This document shows, one piece after another, positions 57,925 through 64,000 of a stretch of DNA of 64,000 nucleotides (position 1 is its first letter; each line of letters starts with the position of its first letter). Source of the DNA: an uncultured Acidobacteriaceae bacterium (GTDB taxonomy: Bacteria; Acidobacteriota; Terriglobia; Terriglobales; Acidobacteriaceae); contig CAIWFH010000205.1 in NCBI GenBank assembly GCA_903911925.1, forward strand, positions 1 to 64,000. Reading direction: 5' to 3'. Below the pieces are notes generated by a model, which searched no databases, had not been told where the DNA came from, and saw nothing but the letters and a program-made list of their open reading frames with translations. Position numbers and translations under genes: made by a program.

Positions 57925-59199
57925 CTACTCGTACCGCAGCGCCTCCGCCGGAAGAACGCTCGCCGCGGCGGACGACGGATAGAGCGTGGCCAGCAGAGAA
58001 ACCCCTATCGACACCACCGACACAATTACCCCATCCAGCAGGCGGGGCGCAAAAGGCAGTGTGTCAATCGAATAAACATCGGCTGACAAGTGGATGAAGT
58101 GGTAATGCCCGCCGGCCCACGCCGCCGCGTACCCCAGCACCAGCCCCACCGCCGTGCCCACCAGGCTGATCAGAAATCCCTGCATCAGGAAAATCCGCCG
58201 CACCTGTCCCGGCTCCACGCCAAAACTCATCAGCACGGCAATGTCTCGGGTTTTCTCCATCACCATCATGGTCAGCGCGATAAGAATGTTCAGCGCCGCC
58301 ACAATCACAATCAGCGCGATGACGATGAAGGTCACCACCTGTTCGAGTTTGAGGGCGCGGAAGAGTTCGCGATTGACTTCCATCCAGTTGGTGGTCATGT
58401 AGCCGCGGCCAGCCGCGTGCTCAATGGCGCGGGCGATCTGCGGAGCGCGGTACATGTCGTCGACCTTGAAGCTGATGACCGAGAGTAGATCGGGCTCGCT
58501 GAAGAGGCTCTGCGCGTCAGCCAGGCGCATGAAGGCCATGGCGGCGTCGTACTGGTAAAAGCCGGAGTGGAAGATGCCGGAGACGCGGAAGCGCTGATAT
58601 TTGGGCGCAAGGCCCAGGGGAGTCAGCTCGCCCTGAGGGCTGGTGACCAGCACGCTGTCGCCTACCTGCGCGCCAATCTGCTCGGCGATGTCCTTGCCCA
58701 GGACGAGCGCCGGGAAGGGTGTGTTGGCCGAGCTTTGGCCGTGTACCGGATTCGAATTGCGGTTGGGGGCGTCCGGTTCGAGATCTTTGGCGGAACCCAC
58801 GCTGACGGTGTTGAGCAGGCTGCTCACCGTGCGCTCCTGGGCGGGGATGACGCCCTTGATGAGCGCGAAGCCGGCACGCGGACCGCGCGAAACCAGCACC
58901 TGCCCATAGAGCCCCGGCGCAACCGCCTTGACATGCGGAACCGTGCGCAACTGGTTAAGCAGCGGCTGCCAGTCGTGAATGCCGTCGGCCTCAATGCGCA
59001 TCAGGTCGATGTGCGCGCTGGCGCCGAGCAGGCGATCTTGCAAGTCGCTGCGCATGCCGTTGGTAATGGCCAGGGCGATAATCAGCGCGGCGACGCCCGC
59101 AGCAACGCCTGCAATGGAGATGGTGGTAACCACGCCTACCACGGCTTGGCGGCGTTTTGCTTTCAAATACCTTGCTGCCAGAAATAGTTCGAATCGCAT
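57925..59199 (-). CDS. LolC/LolE-like lipoprotein-releasing permease
   Basis: 424 residues with LolC/E features: opening 'RFELFLAARYLKAKRRQAVV', first helix 'GVVTTISIAGVAAGVAALII', a periplasmic domain, and three C-terminal FtsX helices ('MMVMEKTRDIAVLMSFGVEP', 'FLMQGFLISLVGTAVGLVLG'). LolCDE extracts lipoproteins from the inner membrane. No LolD ATPase gene is adjacent. The start at 59199 gives the family-length protein. Confidence 0.88.
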   Translation of the reverse strand: MRFELFLAARYLKAKRRQAVVGVVTTISIAGVAAGVAALIIALAITNGMRSDLQDRLLGASAHIDLMRIEADGIHDWQPLLNQLRTVPHVKAVAPGLYGQVLVSRGPRAGFALIKGVIPAQERTVSSLLNTVSVGSAKDLEPDAPNRNSNPVHGQSSANTPFPALVLGKDIAEQIGAQVGDSVLVTSPQGELTPLGLAPKYQRFRVSGIFHSGFYQYDAAMAFMRLADAQSLFSEPDLLSVISFKVDDMYRAPQIARAIEHAAGRGYMTTNWMEVNRELFRALKLEQVVTFIVIALIVIVAALNILIALTMMVMEKTRDIAVLMSFGVEPGQVRRIFLMQGFLISLVGTAVGLVLGYAAAWAGGHYHFIHLSADVYSIDTLPFAPRLLDGVIVSVVSIGVSLLATLYPSSAAASVLPAEALRYE

Positions 59200-59225
59200 C
59201 AGGCTACTTTTCTTGAATTCTTTTT

Positions 59226-61538
59226 TTACTGCGCAGCAATCACTGTTTTTGAAACGCCGATGTTGTCGTGCCGGTCGTAAGCGCGGACGGTAATCAGGTG
59301 CTCGCCGACTTTGGAAGCTGGTCCATCCAAGTTGATGTGTACTTCGTAGTGTTCGCGACGGGAGTCGGAAAGCTGGCCCACGGGCTCGATGTACTGCCAT
59401 GGCCCCGCGTCGAGCGAGTACTCGGCATGGGTGACGGGTGAGAAGGCGTCTTCCGCGTCGAAACTCAACGTGAAGCGCTTGGGGCAATGGCCACCTTCGC
59501 AACTCACCTGCTCGCCCGCCGCGATGAGCGAGGAGATCACTGGCGGCGTGGTGTCTACTTCAAAGCGATCGCTCTCTTTGGCGCCGGTCAGCGCCTCGCC
59601 GGGGGTGTGCGAGGGCGCGTCGCTGGCTACGACCTTCGCCTGGTAGCCGCCATCCGGAATCAGCGTGGCGTCGAAGCTGTAGGCTTTCTCGGTGACCTGG
59701 TCCTTCAGCAGGCGCCAAACGGTTTCGTTGTCGCCGCGCAGATAGAGCGAGTAGGTGAGGTCGTCGCCGTTGTCGTCGTGAGCCGCCCAACGCACAGTAA
59801 TGGCGGTTCGGTCCTTGGTGGCTTGCAGAGGCGCATTCGACATACCGTCAAAATTCAGGGCGGAGTTCGGCCCCGACGAGAGGAATTGAATGTTGATGAT
59901 TTGCGACTGGTTGCCGATCATGTTTTGCGGGTTCAGGCGGGCGCCGGGAACGACCACCAGTTCGTCCACGGCCGGGGCGGCATTTACCGGCAAATAATTC
60001 ACGCCCACGGCGCCCAGCGTACCGCCGGAATGGAGGACGGCCTTCCATTGAAGATAGCGGCCGGGGGGTGAGGTCACTGCGCCATCTTTCACGGGCTGCC
60101 AATCGCTCCAGCCCCAGTCATTGCGACCGCGCACGGGCTGTTCCACGTTGCCGGTGCGGGCCTGCAACTCGTAACCGGTTGATCCGGGCTGCACTTCAAC
60201 TCGGCCAAAGCGCGCCAGCGCGCCGGCATCGAGCACGTCGCTCGAGAACTCATGTTTTTCAGACGCAGCCAGCGTGTAAAGTTTGCCGGTATTGCCCGAG
60301 CCAATGAAGAGGGTTTCCGGCTGGCCTTTTGCGGCCGGAGCTACGGCCAGGCTCAGGCCCTGCTGCGCGTCAAGGTGGGCAAGGTCGGCATAGCTGCCGT
60401 CGTCGGCGATTCTGAACACGCGCCCGCGGTTGCCGGTGAGCGCCAGCATGCCCTCAGGCCCAGCAGCAAGCGCATAGACGATGTCGTCCTTGCCGGCCCA
60501 GAGTTTGCGCGGCGCGTGACCCTCGGCGAGGGCGTAGATTTCGGTTCCGTCGGGCAGGGCGGTGCTGATATTGGCAGCCTGAAACGATCCCGGCTGAAGG
60601 ATTGTGATGGTGGCCGAGCCGGCTCCCTGAACCGGCAACGGCGGCAGCGGGTTGCGGCTCTTGTCGCCCGCGCTGGCAACGTAGATGGAGCCGTTTGCGG
60701 CGACGGCTACAGCGGTAATCTCGCGCCGGGGAGCCTCAAAAAGCACATAGCCTTTGCCTTGCGGACTGATGCGATACACCAGGCCCGATCCGTCAGTGCC
60801 GGCAACCAGGTTGCCTTTCGCATCCCACGCCACGCTGCGGATATGCTGCTCGTCGCACTTGAAGAAGACTTCGGGTGTGCCGGCGGGTTTGGCGGGGTCG
60901 ATACGATAGACCGCCGCAGGCCCGCCCGTGGCAATATAGAGCCGGCCAGCGGAATCGAAGGTAAGTTCCCAAATGAAGTGGGATCTTCGATCGCCTCGAT
61001 CTGCTTCAGCCTTGTCGCCGGATTTTGAGCCGTCCACCTTTGCAGCGTCGAAAACCACCGTGGCGCTTGCCTCGTCCTGCCGGGATGTGGAGTCGGCCTT
61101 GAGGCGGTAAACCCGGCCGCTGGGCAGCACAGCCGCGTAGAGCGCGCCATCCGGGCCCAAGCGCACCACCTGGACGGCTGCATCCTTCGTTTCGAAAAGG
61201 GTAATGATCTTGCCGTCCGGCTCAACGCGCAAGACCGTAGCGGGGGAAGCCGTGCCGACGTAGGCCGCTCCGCTCTTGTCAACGGCCACCGACCACACGT
61301 AGGTGGAGGGGGTGGTTGCCGTCTCTTTCAGGCCCGGCCCCTCGCGCAGATGCCCATCGCTCGAGAGCGCGACCCCTTGCGGTGTGCCTTTCTCAAACTC
61401 TTCAAGCCGCGACTGGGTCCAGAGGTGGGTGCCCTGCGAGAAGGCGGGCTGTGAGGCGGGGAAGGCCGCCAGGGCCGCAAAAGCAATCAAGCTCAACTTG
61501 CCGAAAATGGGGCGGGGGTGGGGGAAGGAGAAGTACAT
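59226..61538 (-). CDS. Large secreted propeller and FN3-like protein
   Basis: 770 residues. Signal peptide 'SLIAFAALAAFPASQPAFS' then a beta-propeller (about 70-420) with repeats such as 'GAAYVGTASPATVLRVEPDG' and 'GRLYIATGGPAAVYRIDPAK'. The C-terminal half contains beta-sandwich FN3-like segments ('ITVRWAAHDDNGDDLTYSLY', 'HAEYSLDAGPWQYI'). A Cys pair ('CEGGHC') is near residue 690. No enzymatic motif is clear. It lies 26 bp upstream of the LolC/E-like gene on the same strand, so the two are probably cotranscribed. Confidence 0.8.
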   Translation of the reverse strand: MYFSFPHPRPIFGKLSLIAFAALAAFPASQPAFSQGTHLWTQSRLEEFEKGTPQGVALSSDGHLREGPGLKETATTPSTYVWSVAVDKSGAAYVGTASPATVLRVEPDGKIITLFETKDAAVQVVRLGPDGALYAAVLPSGRVYRLKADSTSRQDEASATVVFDAAKVDGSKSGDKAEADRGDRRSHFIWELTFDSAGRLYIATGGPAAVYRIDPAKPAGTPEVFFKCDEQHIRSVAWDAKGNLVAGTDGSGLVYRISPQGKGYVLFEAPRREITAVAVAANGSIYVASAGDKSRNPLPPLPVQGAGSATITILQPGSFQAANISTALPDGTEIYALAEGHAPRKLWAGKDDIVYALAAGPEGMLALTGNRGRVFRIADDGSYADLAHLDAQQGLSLAVAPAAKGQPETLFIGSGNTGKLYTLAASEKHEFSSDVLDAGALARFGRVEVQPGSTGYELQARTGNVEQPVRGRNDWGWSDWQPVKDGAVTSPPGRYLQWKAVLHSGGTLGAVGVNYLPVNAAPAVDELVVVPGARLNPQNMIGNQSQIINIQFLSSGPNSALNFDGMSNAPLQATKDRTAITVRWAAHDDNGDDLTYSLYLRGDNETVWRLLKDQVTEKAYSFDATLIPDGGYQAKVVASDAPSHTPGEALTGAKESDRFEVDTTPPVISSLIAAGEQVSCEGGHCPKRFTLSFDAEDAFSPVTHAEYSLDAGPWQYIEPVGQLSDSRREHYEVHINLDGPASKVGEHLITVRAYDRHDNIGVSKTVIAAQ

Positions 61539-61592
61539 ACTGCTGTTGAGTTTACTAGAGTTGGGGATTCAGGGGCAGATTACGGGCAAAAT

Positions 61593-61621
61593 GGAGTGGG
61601 CCGCGCGAGGCGGCCCATTCC
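61593..61621 (-). terminator. Intrinsic terminator after the GDH-family dehydrogenase
   Basis: GGAGTGGGCCGC (61593-61604) and GCGGCCCATTCC (61610-61621) form a 12-bp stem with one mismatch. On the minus strand it is followed by ATTTT. It lies between the dehydrogenase stop at 61665 and the propeller gene start at 61538. Confidence 0.75.
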
Positions 61622-61664
61622 GGTTTTAGTATTCAGTGTGGGAGTTTTTGAAGACTCCCGGTTT

Positions 61665-62942
61665 TCAGGCGTAGATGCCCCGCTGCCTGATGGTGAATGC
61701 TACGCGGTCAATGGCCAGCATGTAAGCCGCGATGCGGTTGTTTACGTTGTGGGCTTCGGCGTAGCGGACCACGTCGTCAAAGCTGTCGTGCAGGATGGTC
61801 TCAAGCTGCTCGTTGACGATGGCTTCTTTCCAGAAGTAGCCCTGTCGGTCCTGGACCCATTCAAAATAACTCGCAGTCACGCCGCCGGCATTGGCCAGAA
61901 TGTCGGGCACGATAAAGATTCGCTTCTCAGCCAGGATGTCGTCGGCAACCGCTGTGGTTGGGCCGTTGGCGCCTTCAACAACGATGCGCGCCTTGATCTG
62001 GTCGGCGTTGCGGCTGGTAATCACGTTCTCGGTGGCAGCGGGAATCAGGATGTCGCAGTCGGAGACAATGAGTTCTTCGCTGGGCATTGCCTCTGCGCCA
62101 CGGAATCCAAGGGTGGTCCCGTTGCGGAACTTGTATTCGACCAACTGGTGAATGTCGATGCCGCCCGGGTTGTAAAGGCCGCCATCGCGCTCCGCAATGC
62201 CAACGATCTTGTAGCCGCGCTCCATCATGAGGCGGGCAGCGTTGGAACCCACGTTGCCAAAGCCCTGAATGACTACCCTGCAGCCGTCAACAGACAAGTT
62301 CAGATAGCGCATGCTCTCGTCGCACACCACCTGAACGCCGCGGCCGGTGGCCTCAACGCGGCCGCGCGAGCCGCCGATGTTCAGAGGCTTGCCGGTCACT
62401 ACGCTGGTGACGGTGTGGCCGGCGTGCATGGAATAGGTGTCCATGATCCAGGCCATAGTCTGCTCGTTGGTGTTCACGTCGGGAGCGGGAACGTCTTTCT
62501 CCGGTCCGATGAACTCGATGATCTCCGAGGTGTAGCGGCGGGTCATGCGCTCCAGCTCGCCCTGGCTCATGGCCTTGGGGTCGCAAATCACCCCGCCCTT
62601 GGCGCCGCCGAAGGGGATGTTGACGACCGCGCACTTCCACGTCATCCAACTGGCAAGGGCGCGCACTTCATCGAGGTTGACGTTGGGGGCATAGCGGATG
62701 CCGCCCTTGCCGGGGCCGCGCGCGATGCAATGCTGCACACGGAAGCCGGTGAACATCTCGATGCGGCCGTCATCCATGGCTACCGGGAAATGCACGATAA
62801 TTTCGCGGGCCGGAGTGCGAAGAAGCTTCCACAAGCCTTCTTCAAGATTGAGTTTGCGCGCCGCAAAATCGAAGCGGGCGCTTTGAGCTTCCCAGGGATT
62901 AATCTCCTGGTCCAAAGTAGCTTTTGATGATACCGGTGACAT
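61665..62942 (-). CDS. gdhA: Glu/Leu/Phe/Val dehydrogenase (glutamate dehydrogenase-like)
   Basis: 425 residues, the usual length of hexameric GDH. 'CAVVNIPFGGAKGGVICDPK' holds the substrate-binding Lys, 'VPAPDVNTNEQTMAWIMDTY' the catalytic region, 'VVIQGFGNVGSNAARLMMER' the NAD(P) site, and 'ATENVITSRNADQIKARIV' the C-terminal part. It interconverts glutamate and 2-oxoglutarate/ammonia. Glutamate is the likely substrate. The start at 62942 is set by GGAGAG; the frame is open to 63008. Confidence 0.92.
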   Translation of the reverse strand: MSPVSSKATLDQEINPWEAQSARFDFAARKLNLEEGLWKLLRTPAREIIVHFPVAMDDGRIEMFTGFRVQHCIARGPGKGGIRYAPNVNLDEVRALASWMTWKCAVVNIPFGGAKGGVICDPKAMSQGELERMTRRYTSEIIEFIGPEKDVPAPDVNTNEQTMAWIMDTYSMHAGHTVTSVVTGKPLNIGGSRGRVEATGRGVQVVCDESMRYLNLSVDGCRVVIQGFGNVGSNAARLMMERGYKIVGIAERDGGLYNPGGIDIHQLVEYKFRNGTTLGFRGAEAMPSEELIVSDCDILIPAATENVITSRNADQIKARIVVEGANGPTTAVADDILAEKRIFIVPDILANAGGVTASYFEWVQDRQGYFWKEAIVNEQLETILHDSFDDVVRYAEAHNVNNRIAAYMLAIDRVAFTIRQRGIYA

Positions 62943-63008
62943 ATCTCTCTCCAATTCCACATTTCTGCCGCCCAGGCGGGGTGGAAGCATAAGGGACTCC
63001 GCCCGCAA

Positions 63009-63468
63009 GTGATAGACGGCGCAAGTCTTTCTCCGGTTATCCGGAGCCGTTCTACTGCAGTTCCCGGCTTTGACTGTTCCGACGAGGCCAGTTAAATAGG
63101 CGGACGGATTTCCTCAAGGCCAAACCCCAGTGAGTCTAGGCCTGCGAGGAAGGCTCGTCAAGCCTGTGGGAACCAGCCTGGGAAACCCCTGAGCGGACGA
63201 GCGTTCCAATCCTGTACTTGCCATTGAATGGGAAGGAAGCATTTCGGCGACACCCAGGGTGTTGAATTCCTGGCCGTCGAGCGCCAGGGCGGGGAGGCGG
63301 CTGAGCAAAAGGGACCATACCCCAATGCCATCAATATGTTAGCCTATCATGGTGCGGCCAGAGCTGTTTCTTGTGCTCCCGATAGAGGTGAGTTCAAGGC
63401 AAAGGGCCCCAGGCCGTGCAGAGTGCGAAGTCTGAAAGACCTGCCCGAGCAGGAACCCAGGTGGAGAA
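63009..63468. other. 460-bp divergent promoter region, no gene
   Basis: Short frames exist on both strands but lack ribosome-binding sites and recognisable domains. It should hold promoters for the dehydrogenase and the CHASE3 sensor gene; no confident core promoter is assigned. Confidence 0.4.
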
Positions 63469-64000
63469 ATGATGAAGTCGTTTTTGAATGCCAAGGTACG
63501 TCTCGCGTTCGGAATAGCCATGCTGACCCTGTTGCTGATGGGGGCGTTCTCCTACCACTGGATGATTGTTTCCGACGAGAGCGACCGCTGGGTTCGGCAC
63601 ACGCACACGGTGATTGAGAGTATCCAGGACCTAAGCCTGGCCATGGAAAGCATCGAGTCCAGCAGCCGCGAATTCGCGTTGACGGGCAAGGAATCGGACC
63701 TGGATACCTACCGGGTAAGCGTGAACAGGGTGGCAGAAGACCAGGCCAACATTCGCGCGCTCACGGTGGATAACTCCGTCCAGCAGGTTCATTTTCCCAA
63801 CCTTGAAGTATTGGCCGCCGAGAGGATAGCGCACGCGGACTCCATCATCAGCCTGCGCCGCAATGAGGGGCTGGCGGCGGTGGTGGCCGCAATCGCCAAC
63901 GGACCGGATGAAAAGAACGGCGAATTTCGGGCGCTGGTTGGCAAGCTGCAGGACGAAGAGCTCAGGCTGCTGACGCTGCGCAACGCCGAAACCGAGCGGG
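63469..64000 (+). CDS. CHASE3-domain sensor protein, N-terminal part (runs off the window)
   Basis: The visible 177 codons encode one N-terminal transmembrane helix ('FGIAMLTLLLMGAFSYHWMI') and a helical extracytoplasmic domain with 'LSLAMESIESSSREFALTGK', the CHASE3 pattern. The second helix and output domain (histidine kinase, cyclase or chemoreceptor) lie beyond base 64000. GGTGGAG lies upstream of the tandem ATGs at 63469 and 63472. Confidence 0.7.
   Translation, partial: MMKSFLNAKVRLAFGIAMLTLLLMGAFSYHWMIVSDESDRWVRHTHTVIESIQDLSLAMESIESSSREFALTGKESDLDTYRVSVNRVAEDQANIRALTVDNSVQQVHFPNLEVLAAERIAHADSIISLRRNEGLAAVVAAIANGPDEKNGEFRALVGKLQDEELRLLTLRNAETER

Noticed and set aside
61518..62927. 469-residue plus-strand frame
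   Set aside because: It is the exact antisense of the glutamate-dehydrogenase-like gene and has no domain.

Overview
The window looks like a chromosomal segment of a free-living Acidobacteriota species (class Terriglobia or close). The supporting signs are a G+C-rich sequence, a VWFA-related protein of the acidobacterial type, an ADOP-type 'orphan' permease, a large secreted NHL plus choice-of-anchor-D protein, a membrane-anchored protein with the N-terminal domain common in this phylum, and intergenic regions full of short palindromic repeats. I saw no tRNA, rRNA, CRISPR array, phage module or intact transposase. Apart from the repeats, a type II toxin-antitoxin pair and an orphan antitoxin, most of the window is ordinary core and envelope gene content.

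Layout. 0-2.4 kb: a TIR/nucleoside-deoxyribosyltransferase-like protein that could be a defence effector, an orphan HigA-like antitoxin, and dense repeats. 2.4-9.6 kb: methylmalonyl-CoA decarboxylase, a malectin-domain membrane regulator divergent from a periplasmic TPR protein, a class-I isoprenoid-synthase-like protein and a flotillin/SPFH protein. 9.7-14.3 kb: a polytopic membrane protein, two tandem cyclic-nucleotide-binding-only proteins each preceded by the same FNR/CRP-like palindrome, the phospholipid pair plsY-gpsA, a one-helix small protein and a DUF3303 protein. 14.3-16.7 kb: repeats, a truncated MoaD-like fragment, an intact MoaD/ThiS-like gene and a BNR-propeller gene. 16.8-21.2 kb: ftsY-ribD, then two unknown genes with their own promoter, then riboflavin synthase. 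21.6-26.0 kb: an orphan GvpL/F protein, pgsA, an Hsp15-like S4 protein, a lone receiver protein, an A-type Fe-S carrier and a small membrane protein.

26.4-30.7 kb: a VWFA-related protein divergent from a SpoIVB-type (S55) peptidase, then a zinc alcohol dehydrogenase. 30.9-38.1 kb: a compact minus-strand operon of a type IV pilus/type II secretion machine in the order gspF/pilC, pilB/gspE, pilM, pilN, pilO, pilP-like, pseudopilin; secretin and prepilin peptidase are not in the window. 38.5-49.9 kb: the 1386-residue secreted repeat protein, a CapA-family protein, a coiled-coil membrane protein, a DUF502 protein, an ADOP permease and a YbhN-like membrane protein. 50.4-54.0 kb: two closely similar uroporphyrinogen-decarboxylase-like paralogs followed by a RhaT-type sugar/proton symporter, probably a carbohydrate locus. 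54.6-64 kb: a lytic transglycosylase, HAD phosphatase, zinc-ribbon protein, VapBC, DUF1643 protein, LolC/E-like permease with a secreted propeller protein, a Glu/Leu/Phe/Val dehydrogenase, and the start of a CHASE3 sensor that runs off the end.

The most unusual material is non-coding. One family of hairpin elements (nine copies) has conserved ends but stem arms that change together. A second family of about 215-260 bp intergenic elements occurs three times, once against a truncated moaD-like gene. A GTGAT-N4-ATCAC palindrome sits 92-94 bp before both cNMP-binding genes and again at a site with no recognisable gene. All identifications were made by reading motifs; no database search was run.
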